DNA of 64,000 nt from Lewinella sp. IMCC34183. GTDB taxonomy: Bacteria; Bacteroidota; Bacteroidia; Chitinophagales; Saprospiraceae. The stretch is from contig NZ_QMEM01000001.1 of the NCBI RefSeq assembly GCF_003390915.1, positions 1,206,292 to 1,270,291 of the forward strand, read 5' to 3'. The notes beneath the pieces were generated by a model. The model was not told where the DNA came from. It ran no database searches and saw nothing but the letters and a program-made list of their open reading frames with translations. This document shows, piece by piece, positions 8,317-16,438 of this stretch (position 1 is its first letter; every line of letters begins with the position of its first letter). The position numbers and the translations under genes were made by a program.

Positions 8317-10470
8317 ATGGCACTGATTGGCAAGATTAGAAATAACCCCATCCTGGTCCTTCTCTTCATCGGCGGCGGCATCCTCCTGTTCGTGCTCTCC
8401 GACATCATGAACAGCGGCAACAGCGGTCCTATCGGCCCGGCCGAAGCCATGATGGCCCGCGTGGGCGAGGTGGAGATCGAGCGCAACGACTTCGAGCGTA
8501 CCCTCTCCGTGGCCGGCACCAGCAACGATGCCTACCAGAGCCGCGACAACCTCTGGCGCTACTACCTCACGGAAAGCCTGGTAGCCAACGAGACTGACCG
8601 TCTCGGCCTCGAGGTATCCCGGCCGGAGCTCGAGGAGCTGACCTACGGCCCCCGGTACAGCCCCGTCATCCGCCAGACCTACGGCGACCCCCAGACCGGC
8701 CAGGTGAACGCGCAGCTGCTCAACAGCGTCCGAACCCGCATCCAGGAGAACAGCATCAACGACGCCATCGAGGCGGGCGAGCTGCCCCCCAACTTCGTGG
8801 ATCTGTGGAAGTACCAGAACCGGCGCGTGAGCACCCAGCGCCTACAGGAAAAGCTGAGCGCCCTGGTCACCAAGGCCATGTACGCCCCCAGCTGGATGGC
8901 CCAGGACTACGCCGACGGCATGACCGGCAATCGCCGGGTCGCCATCGTCCGCGTCCCCTTTGACGAGCTCGACAACGATGCCGTCGAGGTATCGGACGCC
9001 GACCTGCAGAACTACATCGACGCCAACCGCAGCGCCTTCAATAACCTGGAGGAAACCCGCCAACTGGCTTACGTATCCTTTCCCGTCGACGCCACCGACG
9101 CCGACTCGGCTTCCGTGCGCAACCTTATGAACGACCTGGCCTCCGAATGGCGCAACACCCCGGTCCGTGACGACAGCCTGTTCGCCCTGACGGCTAACGG
9201 CTCCTACACGGGAACCTTCCTCACCGAGGATCAGCTGGCCCCCTCCATCGCCGACGTGGTGATGAATGAGGTGGAAGTCGGCGAGGTCTACGGCCCCTTC
9301 ACGGAGGGAGCCATTATGGCCCTCGTCAAGCTGATCGACCGCCGCGAGATGGCCGACAGCGTTACGCTTCGCCGCATCGTCCGCAATGCAACCATTCCCA
9401 GCCAGTTCACCACCGCGAACCAGTTGATCGATAGCCTGCAGACCGTCCTGAACGCCGAGCCGGGCAAATTCGGGGAGCTGGCCACGGAGTTCAACCGCGA
9501 CCCCCGCAGCATCGCCACCGATGGCATCCTGACCAACATTACGCCCGGCCAGCTGGAGCCGGCTGTCAACCGCCTTGCCTTCATCACGGGTGAGCCCGGC
9601 CGCTTCTACAAGGTGCGTACCGCCTCCGGGGTACAACTCGTAGAGATCGTCCGCCGCAGCGCCTCCACCACCGAGCGGGTCAAAGTAGCGTACGCCACCG
9701 AGCCCATGGTCCCGAGCAAGGAGACGGAGGACGCCGCCCGCGCCCGCGCCGAGGAATTCCTCACCGGCAAGCGCAGCCTGCAGGAAGTACGGGACGCCGC
9801 TCAGTCGGAAGGCCTAACGGTGGGTACCACCGCCCCCCTCGGTATCGGAACCTTCAACATTCCCGCACTGGGATCCGGACAGGACGTGCGCGACATGATC
9901 TGCTGGGCCTTCGGTGCCGACGTAGGTGACGTCAGCGGCTTCGTGTACACCTTCACCGACCCTAACTTCTTCTACGAAAACAAGTACGTGGTGGCAGCCG
10001 TCGACAACGTCCTCCCCGAGGGCGTCGCCCCCGTGGCCGCGGTTCGCGAAACCATCCTTCCCACCGTACGCAACCAGCGTAAGGGCGAACAGCTCGCCGA
10101 GACCATCCAGGGCATGGATCTGGCCGCCGTGGCCAGCCAGTACGACGTGCCCGTCGATACGCTGAACGCGGTAAACTTCACCCAGACCTCCCTCGGTCAG
10201 GGTATCGGTACCGAACCCAAGGTGATCGCCGCGGCCATGTCGACCGCGACCAACCAGGTGAGCCGCCCCATCGTGGGAGAGAACGGGGTGTACCTCGTCG
10301 TGCCCCTCTCCGACCTGCCTACGGGCTCCAGCGGCAGCCTCCCCATGGCGCGGCAGGCCATCAACTCCACCAGCCGCAACCGCGTACCGCAGCAGCTCCT
10401 GACGGGACTGCGGGCCCAGGTCGATATCGAAGACCAGCGCGTGAGCACCGAATGCAGCGGCGTCCGCTAA
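8317..10470 (+). CDS. ppiD: PpiD-like periplasmic peptidyl-prolyl isomerase / chaperone
   Basis: A 717-aa inner-membrane-anchored foldase. A short cytoplasmic N-terminus (ALIGKIRNN) precedes one membrane helix (about 12-31, PILVLLFIGGGILLFVLSDI), then a SurA_N-type chaperone region (ARVGEVEIERNDFERTL...) and a parvulin-like segment at about 350-450 (LRRIVRNATIP ... GKFGELATEFNRDPRSIATDG ... GQLEPAVNRLAF). The parvulin core is divergent: the usual GGDLGW loop reads SIATDGIL, so isomerase activity is uncertain and a chaperone role for outer-membrane proteins is likelier. It sits upstream of a small membrane protein and lptC, consistent with envelope biogenesis. The family call is firm; the gene symbol is by analogy. 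Confidence 0.8.
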   Translation: MALIGKIRNNPILVLLFIGGGILLFVLSDIMNSGNSGPIGPAEAMMARVGEVEIERNDFERTLSVAGTSNDAYQSRDNLWRYYLTESLVANETDRLGLEVSRPELEELTYGPRYSPVIRQTYGDPQTGQVNAQLLNSVRTRIQENSINDAIEAGELPPNFVDLWKYQNRRVSTQRLQEKLSALVTKAMYAPSWMAQDYADGMTGNRRVAIVRVPFDELDNDAVEVSDADLQNYIDANRSAFNNLEETRQLAYVSFPVDATDADSASVRNLMNDLASEWRNTPVRDDSLFALTANGSYTGTFLTEDQLAPSIADVVMNEVEVGEVYGPFTEGAIMALVKLIDRREMADSVTLRRIVRNATIPSQFTTANQLIDSLQTVLNAEPGKFGELATEFNRDPRSIATDGILTNITPGQLEPAVNRLAFITGEPGRFYKVRTASGVQLVEIVRRSASTTERVKVAYATEPMVPSKETEDAARARAEEFLTGKRSLQEVRDAAQSEGLTVGTTAPLGIGTFNIPALGSGQDVRDMICWAFGADVGDVSGFVYTFTDPNFFYENKYVVAAVDNVLPEGVAPVAAVRETILPTVRNQRKGEQLAETIQGMDLAAVASQYDVPVDTLNAVNFTQTSLGQGIGTEPKVIAAAMSTATNQVSRPIVGENGVYLVVPLSDLPTGSSGSLPMARQAINSTSRNRVPQQLLTGLRAQVDIEDQRVSTECSGVR

Positions 10471-10502
10471 ACCCCACTTCTCCCCTGACCGGTAAGGATG
10501 TG

Positions 10503-10510
10503 TACTTTTG
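10503..10510 (+). promoter_or_regulatory. -7 element TACTTTTG
   Basis: An exact match to TAnnTTTG 20 bp before the 58-aa membrane protein start; no -33 TTG at the right spacing. Confidence 0.35.
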
Positions 10511-10530
10511 CCGGCGAAAACTGATAAGAG

Positions 10531-10707
10531 ATGTCTGAAATCAAGCATGCGGGTACGAAAGGATACTTGATCATGGGCGGAGTAATCGCCTTCCTCCTCT
10601 TCGTGATCCTCGTCGTCTACCTCTACAAGGCCAACCAGGCATTCGTGCCCCAGGACCCCGACCTGTACGGGCAGCTGCGCGCCGGCCTCAGCGCCCGATG
10701 GGCCTGA
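10531..10707 (+). CDS. Small single-pass membrane protein (58 aa) upstream of lptC
   Basis: ATG at 10531 to TGA at 10705-10707, 58 codons. Residues about 10-32 (GYLIMGGVIAFLLFVILVVY) form one membrane helix followed by a short tail (KANQAFVPQDPDLYGQLRAG). The 3' end overlaps the lptC start by 10 bp and an exact TAnnTTTG element lies 20 bp upstream, so it looks like the first cistron of an lptC operon. I recognise no family. It may be an envelope accessory factor; that is position-based inference only. Confidence 0.6.
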   Translation: MSEIKHAGTKGYLIMGGVIAFLLFVILVVYLYKANQAFVPQDPDLYGQLRAGLSARWA

Positions 10708-11243
10708 TCCGGTACGCCATACCGTTTGTGCTGTTGCTTGTCGGCTGCATCAACGACCCCGCCGAAGTGGCGCGGTTGCAGGATGCCTTCGATGACGAGC
10801 TGGAGGTAGCCACGGGTGTCCAAATCCTGTGGAGCGACTCCGCCCGCGTGCGCCTCATCCTGGAGGCGCCGGTGATGTACAACTACCTGACCCCGGCCGA
10901 TCCGCGGCAGGAATTTCCGGAGGGCCTCATCGCTTACTTTCTGGACGAGCTGCAGGATACAACCAGCACGCTGGTCGCGAACGACGGCGTCTACCGCCAG
11001 CGTAACCAGCTGATCACGGTCCGCGACAGCGTCGTATGGGAGTCGCGCGACCTGCAGCGCCTCGAGACCGAAGAACTCAACTGGGACGACAGCCGGCAGC
11101 TTATCTACACCAACAAGTTTGTCGTACTCACGCAGCCGGACTACATCATCACCGGCTATGGCCTGGAAAGCGACCCTGGCTTTACCAACGCCCGGGTCCT
11201 GCAGGTCGATGGGCGCATCCCCGTGAGCCGGCCCGGGAACTGA
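10698..11243 (+). CDS. lptC: LPS export ABC transporter periplasmic protein LptC
   Basis: A 181-aa LptC, the bitopic component that takes LPS from the LptBFG transporter and passes it to LptA. The N-terminus is hydrophobic and ends in a lipobox (LLLVGC, Cys 16), so this copy is predicted to be a lipoprotein, common in Bacteroidota. The OstA/LptC beta-jelly pattern is seen in VQILWSDSARVRLILEAP ... EFPEGLIAYFLD ... TSTLVANDGVYRQRNQLITVRDSVVW ... TEELNWDDSRQLIYTNKFV. The start overlaps the preceding 58-aa gene. Confidence 0.87.
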   Translation: MGLIRYAIPFVLLLVGCINDPAEVARLQDAFDDELEVATGVQILWSDSARVRLILEAPVMYNYLTPADPRQEFPEGLIAYFLDELQDTTSTLVANDGVYRQRNQLITVRDSVVWESRDLQRLETEELNWDDSRQLIYTNKFVVLTQPDYIITGYGLESDPGFTNARVLQVDGRIPVSRPGN

Positions 11244-11251
11244 GAAAGCCG

Positions 11252-11259
11252 TAGCTTTG
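11252..11259 (+). promoter_or_regulatory. -7 element TAGCTTTG before the LytTR regulator
   Basis: The same TAGCTTTG octamer as at 801 and 6993, 20 bp before the response-regulator start; no clear -33. Confidence 0.4.
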
Positions 11260-11278
11260 AAGACCACATCTCTCATGC

Positions 11279-12040
11279 ATGCTACTCAGTGCCGTAATCA
11301 TTGAAGACGAGCGAAAGGGCCTCGTCAACCTCACCCAGATGCTTAGCCTGCACTGCCCCGACGTACAGGTAGTCGGTGATGCCGACAGCGTTGCCTCCGG
11401 GGTTGAGCTCCTGCAACGCGACGACCTCAAGCCCGACGTCGCCTTCCTCGACATCAACCTCGGCGACGGGAAGGTCTTCCAGCTCCTGGAGCGTATCCAA
11501 CCCGTCGACTTCGACATCATCTTCGTTACGGCCTACGATCGCTTCGCGATGAAGGCCTGCGCCTATTCCAGTATCGGCTATATCCTGAAACCCATTGACC
11601 CCGACCTCCTCGTCGAGGCGGTATCCCGCATCCGTCCGCGCAAGGAGGCCCGCACCGACGAGCGGCTGGAGGTCCTCCAACAATACCAGGAGCACCCCAA
11701 TACCTTCACTAAGATGGGCTTCGGCGGGGTGGACGGCGTGGAATTCGCCGAGATGCGCGACATCATCCGCTTCGAGGCGGAAGACAACTACACCCACGTG
11801 CACCTGCGGGGCGGACAGCGCATAACCGTGGCCAAGACCATCAAGTACTACGAGGACCTACTCACCCCCTTTAATTTTTACCGGGTACACAAGCGGCACG
11901 TCATTAATATGAACTACATGAAAAAATTCGTGAAGGGGGAAGGGGGCTACCTGATCATGGACGACGACAAGCACATCGAGGTAAGCCGGCGCCGGCGGTC
12001 GGCATTTATGATGCAATTGCGCCTGCTGCAAGAATTATAG
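11279..12040 (+). CDS. LytTR-family response regulator
   Basis: A 253-aa two-component regulator. The receiver domain (about 1-120) carries E9/D10, phosphoacceptor D58 (VAFLDINLGDG), T84 (IFVTAYD) and K104 (YILKPID). The C-terminal LytTR DNA-binding domain (about 150-250) has IIRFEAEDNYTHVHL, KTIKYYEDLL and FYRVHKRHVINMNYMKKF. Proteins of this type bind paired direct repeats upstream of their targets. The partner is almost certainly the His_kinase protein at 12321, with a 49-aa GG-leader peptide gene between them. The same RR-peptide-kinase content, in different order, is seen in Gram-positive ComC/ComD/ComE-type circuits. Confidence 0.9.
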   Translation: MLLSAVIIEDERKGLVNLTQMLSLHCPDVQVVGDADSVASGVELLQRDDLKPDVAFLDINLGDGKVFQLLERIQPVDFDIIFVTAYDRFAMKACAYSSIGYILKPIDPDLLVEAVSRIRPRKEARTDERLEVLQQYQEHPNTFTKMGFGGVDGVEFAEMRDIIRFEAEDNYTHVHLRGGQRITVAKTIKYYEDLLTPFNFYRVHKRHVINMNYMKKFVKGEGGYLIMDDDKHIEVSRRRRSAFMMQLRLLQEL

Positions 12041-12095
12041 TTAACTGTTGCATAATCCTTACCTTGGAAGCGTTGGCTCAGTAGGCCTCCCTTCG

Positions 12096-12117
12096 CGAAC
12101 GGGTGCTATGCCGTTCG
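12096..12117 (+). promoter_or_regulatory. Hairpin ahead of the GG-leader peptide gene
   Basis: Arms CGAACGG (12096-12102) and CCGTTCG (12111-12117) flank an 8-nt loop, 35 bp before the peptide start. It could be an operator, an attenuator or a processing site; there is no T tract. Confidence 0.35.
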
Positions 12118-12151
12118 TTCGCAACATAACCACACAAAAGACACACTTCCC

Positions 12152-12301
12152 ATGGCGCAGAACGGGAAAAAAACCATTGAGGAACTCCGCAACGACCAGC
12201 AGGTAAAAGCCCTGGACCGCGATGCGATGGACCAGATCACCGGCGGCAAGCGCCGCGGCCACTGGTTCCGCCGCGTGTGCGGGGGCATCATGCCCCAGTA
12301 G
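12152..12301 (+). CDS. 49-aa double-glycine-leader peptide (candidate signal peptide precursor)
   Basis: ATG 12152 to TAG 12299-12301. The first 32 residues look like a bacteriocin/pheromone leader: L at -12, M at -7, I at -4 and G-G at -2/-1 (LDRDAMDQITGG). Cleavage after GG would release KRRGHWFRRVCGGIMPQ, a 17-residue, strongly basic, aromatic peptide with one Cys. Such leaders are normally cut and exported by a C39-peptidase ABC transporter; none is in this window. The gene lies 111 bp after a LytTR regulator and 19 bp before its kinase, which suggests an autoinducer for that pair. It could instead be a small bacteriocin or RiPP precursor. Coding status rests on the leader match and tight spacing. 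Confidence 0.65.
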   Translation: MAQNGKKTIEELRNDQQVKALDRDAMDQITGGKRRGHWFRRVCGGIMPQ

Positions 12302-12320
12302 CGTAGGTTACCCCCCTTAG

Positions 12321-14291
12321 ATGTCACACCCGCAGGGAATCGCCCCCGGACCGGACGGCCCGGAACGTGCCCACCCCGAAGACGACCCCGGGGAGATCGA
12401 GCGTCTGCGCCACCTGCTCGATGAGTACGTCTACACCAATCCCCGGGAGGCGCGGCAGTTGTTGCAGCGACAGCGCCGCCTGCTTGACCGATTTTCCGCC
12501 GAGCTACCTACTCTCGAACACCGGACGGGGGAGGATTACCGCCTCAGCTACCACCTCCACCTGGCTAACCTGGAAAGCCAGGAGTACCGCCACGAGGCCG
12601 CTGCCGGTCCCTTCGCCGTAGCGCTCGAGAGTGCCGAGCAGCGGGGCGACATTGCCGACCGCCTGGAAGTATACCTGGCCTACACGGGTCACCTCAGCAA
12701 TCTGGGTAAAATCGAGTCCGCGAGCGATTACCTGGATCGCGCGCTGCGCCTGCTCGATTCGTACCCCAGCGACCGAATGCGGGCCCACGCCGCCTGCCGG
12801 CACGGCTACCTGTACCTGCTCTTCTTCAGTTATCCCAAGGCCACCACCAAATTTCTCGAAGCTGAAAATCTTCTCGGCGGCGGCACCTTTGCCCTCACGC
12901 CCCAGGACCACTACATGTACTCCCTGGCGCAGTCCGGCATGGGTACGATCTACCAGAACAGCGGGGAGAGCGAGCGGGCGGTAGCGGCCTTCGAACGTGC
13001 CATCCGGAGATGCGAGACGATCGGCCTGCGGGCCCGCCTGCCCTGGCACCAGCTGAACCTCGGTAAGGAGCTCATCTCCGGAGGTGACTATACGGGTGCC
13101 GCCACCTACTTCGAGGCCGTTATCGACGGTGAGGCCAACGGTTCCTCCCGGGCCCTGGCGGCCGCCTACGCCAATATGGGCTTCTGCCTGTACCATCTCG
13201 GGGAGTACGACCGCACGGCTACCTACCTCGACCGGGCGGAGGAGCTGTACCGCGGGGAGGCCGAGCCCGACCACGTGGAGCTGGCCAGCATAGGATTCAT
13301 GCGGGCTACCCAGCTGATGGACGCCGGCGACTGGCAAGCGGCCATCACCGAGCTCAACCGGGCCCTGCCGGTAGCGGAAGTCGACGATAGCACCAGCGAT
13401 CCGCGCCTGCTGAGCATGGTGGCCGACGCCTACCTGTACCTGTCCGTCGCCCATGCGCGCCTCGAGGAATTCGCGGACGCCTACCACTACCACTGTACCT
13501 ACGACCGCTACAACCGGCGCTTCCACCAGCAGGTGGATATCCTGCGGCAGGAGCAGTTCGCCGCCCAGTTCCGCGCGGAAGCGCGCGAACAGGAAAACCG
13601 CCAACTCAAGCTGCGCGCCAGCCAGCTTAAGCTCAAGGCGCTGCGGGCGCAGATGAACCCCCACTTTCTGTACAACGCCCTGAACAGCATCCAGTCGTTC
13701 ATCTCCACGAACGACGCCGCTACCGCCAGCAAGCACCTGGCCAAGTTTGCCATGCTGATGCGCCAGAGCCTGGAATACGCCAACCGGGAGTACATCACCC
13801 TGGAGGAGGAACGGCAATTCCTTACCGATTACCTGGAGATCAATCGCCACCTCCGGTACGAGGGCACCCTTACCTACGGGATAAGCCTGCACCCCGACCT
13901 GGAAGAGGACATCACCGGCGTACCCACCATGATCCTGCAACCCTACGTGGAAAATGCCATCGAGCACGGGCTGCGCGGACAGGCGGAGGGGCACATCGAG
14001 GTTGTGTTCATGCCGGATGACGACGACCACCTGCTTGCCACCGTCACCGACAACGGAATCGGTCGGGTGCGCGTGGCCGAAATGCAGGCCCGTGATCCGG
14101 GCCGGGCGCACCACAAATCGCGGGGTACCCAAATTACCGAATCCAGGCTCCAACTGCTCTCCGACGCGGACCGCGAGTGGGTACGGATCGAAGACCTGTA
14201 CGCGGCGGACGGGACGGCCGCCGGAACGCGGGTACGGGTACGGATACCGGTTTCCGAGATGCTCCCCCGCCGCGCCGACGGCGGCGTATAG
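12321..14291 (+). CDS. Soluble TPR-containing sensor histidine kinase (His_kinase/LytS-type transmitter)
   Basis: A 656-aa kinase. Residues about 20-405 are tetratricopeptide repeats (for example SAGMGTIYQNSGESERAVAAFERAI, AAYANMGFCLYHLGEYDRTATYLDRAEELY). A coiled-coil linker follows (QEQFAAQFRAEAREQENRQL...), then the His_kinase domain with phospho-acceptor H448 in QMNPHFLYNALNSIQ and an HATPase domain (MILQPYVENAIEHGLRG; ATVTDNGIGRVR). No signal peptide or hydrophobic helix is apparent, whereas many Bacteroidota TPR kinases have one between TPRs and kinase. It is therefore predicted cytoplasmic. TPR domains bind peptides in the RRNPP regulators of Gram-positives, so sensing of a re-imported peptide from the adjacent GG-leader gene is an attractive inference. 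It should phosphorylate the LytTR regulator. Confidence 0.88.
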   Translation: MSHPQGIAPGPDGPERAHPEDDPGEIERLRHLLDEYVYTNPREARQLLQRQRRLLDRFSAELPTLEHRTGEDYRLSYHLHLANLESQEYRHEAAAGPFAVALESAEQRGDIADRLEVYLAYTGHLSNLGKIESASDYLDRALRLLDSYPSDRMRAHAACRHGYLYLLFFSYPKATTKFLEAENLLGGGTFALTPQDHYMYSLAQSGMGTIYQNSGESERAVAAFERAIRRCETIGLRARLPWHQLNLGKELISGGDYTGAATYFEAVIDGEANGSSRALAAAYANMGFCLYHLGEYDRTATYLDRAEELYRGEAEPDHVELASIGFMRATQLMDAGDWQAAITELNRALPVAEVDDSTSDPRLLSMVADAYLYLSVAHARLEEFADAYHYHCTYDRYNRRFHQQVDILRQEQFAAQFRAEAREQENRQLKLRASQLKLKALRAQMNPHFLYNALNSIQSFISTNDAATASKHLAKFAMLMRQSLEYANREYITLEEERQFLTDYLEINRHLRYEGTLTYGISLHPDLEEDITGVPTMILQPYVENAIEHGLRGQAEGHIEVVFMPDDDDHLLATVTDNGIGRVRVAEMQARDPGRAHHKSRGTQITESRLQLLSDADREWVRIEDLYAADGTAAGTRVRVRIPVSEMLPRRADGGV

Positions 14292-14342
14292 GCCGGGTGT
14301 GGGGACCGCTGCTTACCTTACCGGTATAATCGCCCCGCGAAT

Positions 14343-15164
14343 ATGCGCGAAAACAGCCTGCGACACCGTATACACGAGATCATATTCGAGGCCGACACCC
14401 CGGCGGGAAAGTTCTTCGACATAGCCCTGTTGGTCCTCATCTGTATCTCTATCGTGGTGGTGATGCTGGAGAGTTCTTCCGATTTCAACCAACAGTACGG
14501 CTGGCTATTCTTCTATATCGAGTGGGTCCTTACCATCGTTTTCACGGTGGAGTACGTGCTGCGGCTGTGGGTGACGCTCAATCCCCTCAAGTACGCCCTG
14601 AGCTTCTACGGCGTCGTCGACATTCTGGCCATCCTCCCCTCCTACCTAGGGTTGCTGCTGGCCAACGCCCAGTACTTCCTCATCATCCGGATCCTGCGCC
14701 TGATGCGGGTCTTCCGGATCTTCAAGCTGGGGCAGTACCTCAGCGAAGGCGATCAGCTTGGGCGGGCCCTCGTCGCCAGCCGCAACAAGATCGCCGTATT
14801 CCTCTTCGCCGTGACCATCCTGGTCATCATCATCGGCTCCTTCATGTACCTGCTGGAGGGCGGCTCCAACGACGGTTTCTCCTCCATCCCGCGTGCTGTC
14901 TACTGGGCCATCGTCACCATCACCACGGTGGGCTACGGCGACATCACGCCGCAGACCCGCTTCGGGCAATTCATCTCGGCAATCGTGATGATCCTGGGCT
15001 ACGCCATCATCGCCGTGCCGACGGGCATCGTGACCAACGAGATGATGAACTCCAAAAACAAGGAATCGGAACTGAGCACGCAGGTTTGCCGCTACTGCTC
15101 GCGCGAGGGGCACGCCGCCGACGCGGTCTACTGCAAGTACTGCGGCGGGCGGCTCAACCCCTAG
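14343..15164 (+). CDS. Six-helix voltage-gated K+ channel with C-terminal zinc ribbon
   Basis: A 273-aa channel. Helices S1-S4 lie at about 25-145, with an Arg-rich S4 (IIRILRLMRVFRIFKL), followed by S5, the pore loop with selectivity filter TVGYGD (195-200) and S6 (IVMILGYAIIAVPTGIV). The C-terminus carries four cysteines spaced CxxC...CxxC (C249, C252, C264, C267), a zinc-ribbon-like knuckle (CRYCSREGHAADAVYCKYC). Bacterial Kv channels of this size conduct K+; the ribbon may set assembly or sense metal or redox state, which is inference. The stop overlaps that of the convergent exbD gene (CTAG, 15161-15164). Confidence 0.88.
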   Translation: MRENSLRHRIHEIIFEADTPAGKFFDIALLVLICISIVVVMLESSSDFNQQYGWLFFYIEWVLTIVFTVEYVLRLWVTLNPLKYALSFYGVVDILAILPSYLGLLLANAQYFLIIRILRLMRVFRIFKLGQYLSEGDQLGRALVASRNKIAVFLFAVTILVIIIGSFMYLLEGGSNDGFSSIPRAVYWAIVTITTVGYGDITPQTRFGQFISAIVMILGYAIIAVPTGIVTNEMMNSKNKESELSTQVCRYCSREGHAADAVYCKYCGGRLNP

Positions 15165-15691
15165 CGGCCCCCTACCCCACGAACATCGTTCGGCTCGGCT
15201 TCGCTGATCGTCAGCGGTATGCGCTCCCGCACCTCCGCCCGCTCGCCGTCGCTAAGTTCGGCGTAGGCCTGGCCGAACCGACGCTCCGCCTCCCCATCCC
15301 ACAGGTCGCGGTAGCCGGCCAGCAGGGCATCGTAGACGCCCACGTAGGCCCCGTACCCGGTACTGCGGTCGTGAATCAGGCTAACGGTAGCCTGCCGGGG
15401 TGTCCGCTCGGGCGATAGGATATACTCCCGCAGCAAGTCAGGTAGGGCACCGGGCGTCGCCCGCTCTCCCTCGACCATCAGCCGGCCGTCGGCATCGAGG
15501 ATGACCGTCAGGACCTCCGAGGTGGGGGTGACGGGCGCCTCCGGATCCCAGCGGGGAAGCTTGACCAGCACGCCCCGGTCCTCCTGAATGGTGGTCGTAA
15601 CGAGAAAGAAGATGAGCAGGAGGAAGGCGATGTCGGCCATGGAGCCGGCGTTCACGGCGGGGGATTCCCGGCGCGTCTTGGCGGTAAACAT
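15161..15691 (-). CDS. exbD: ExbD/TolR-family biopolymer transport protein
   Basis: A 176-aa protein with a short basic cytoplasmic start (MFTAKTRRESPAVNAGSMADIAFLLLIFFLVTT): the Asp in the SMADIAFLLLIFFLVTT helix is the conserved proton-path residue of ExbD/TolR. The rest is periplasmic. It works with ExbB and TonB to energise outer-membrane transport; neither partner is in the window, so it may be an orphan or belong to a dispersed set. Tail-to-tail 4-bp overlap with the channel gene. Confidence 0.85.
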   Translation of the reverse strand: MFTAKTRRESPAVNAGSMADIAFLLLIFFLVTTTIQEDRGVLVKLPRWDPEAPVTPTSEVLTVILDADGRLMVEGERATPGALPDLLREYILSPERTPRQATVSLIHDRSTGYGAYVGVYDALLAGYRDLWDGEAERRFGQAYAELSDGERAEVRERIPLTISEAEPNDVRGVGGR

Positions 15692-15748
15692 AGGTGTGGT
15701 TTTTGCTTACCCCTCAGATGCGGTTGGGGGGGTCGCCTGGCGGGTAGC

Positions 15749-16426
15749 CTAGTAACAGCTCCGCACCACCTGCCGCGCGAGGATCTCGTAGCCACGCTCG
15801 TTGAAGTGGATACCGTCGTCGCTCTGCTCCAGGATTTCGTCGCCGGGCCGTTCCTGCCAGTCGACCAGGCAGTAGCCCCGCAGCGTAGCCGTACGCCGCA
15901 GGGCTGCGCTGAGCTCTTCGGTACACGCCCGCGCGCCGCGGAACTCCGCGCTAACTACCGCGTCTTCCGCCACCGGGGGCGGGGTAAGCAAGACGATGCG
16001 GGGCATGTCCTGCCCACGCTCGGCGAAGAAGCGCTGCGTCCGGTTCAGCAGGGTATCCAAGTTGGCGGGGATCTCCCCGTGGCGGTCGCTGAATTTCTGC
16101 TTGCAGTCGTTGGTGCCCAGCCCGATGAGGATATCGTCGATGCCCCCCATCTCGGCGTAGCCGCGGCGCAGGTAGGAGGTGAGGTTTTCCAGGGTATTGC
16201 GCTCTACGTTGCCGTCGTCGGTAAAGCCGATGGTGTTGCCGCTGAGGGCGGTATTTACCAGGGGTCCGTTGCCCCGCAGCTGCTGCAGCTGGTACACCCA
16301 GCCGCGACCCGCCGCGCCGTTGCTGTCGCCGATCACCAATACGTTGCGCTTCTTGAAGGGCACGGAGCAGCCCGCAAGCAGCAGCATAGCCATCAGCAAA
16401 CAGAGGAGGAAACCAGTATTTTTCAT
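15749..16426 (-). CDS. SGNH/GDSL-hydrolase lipoprotein
   Basis: A 225-aa protein with a lipoprotein signal (LLLAGC, Cys 20). Block I GDSN (Ser 35), the GLGTND block and the C-terminal DGIHFNERG block (Asp/His) form the SGNH catalytic set. These enzymes are esterases; envelope members often deacetylate polysaccharide. It lies 12 bp downstream of the flippase gene on the same strand, suggesting modification of the exported glycan, an inference from position. Confidence 0.82.
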   Translation of the reverse strand: MKNTGFLLCLLMAMLLLAGCSVPFKKRNVLVIGDSNGAAGRGWVYQLQQLRGNGPLVNTALSGNTIGFTDDGNVERNTLENLTSYLRRGYAEMGGIDDILIGLGTNDCKQKFSDRHGEIPANLDTLLNRTQRFFAERGQDMPRIVLLTPPPVAEDAVVSAEFRGARACTEELSAALRRTATLRGYCLVDWQERPGDEILEQSDDGIHFNERGYEILARQVVRSCY

Positions 16427-16438
16427 GCGTTGCCGGGT

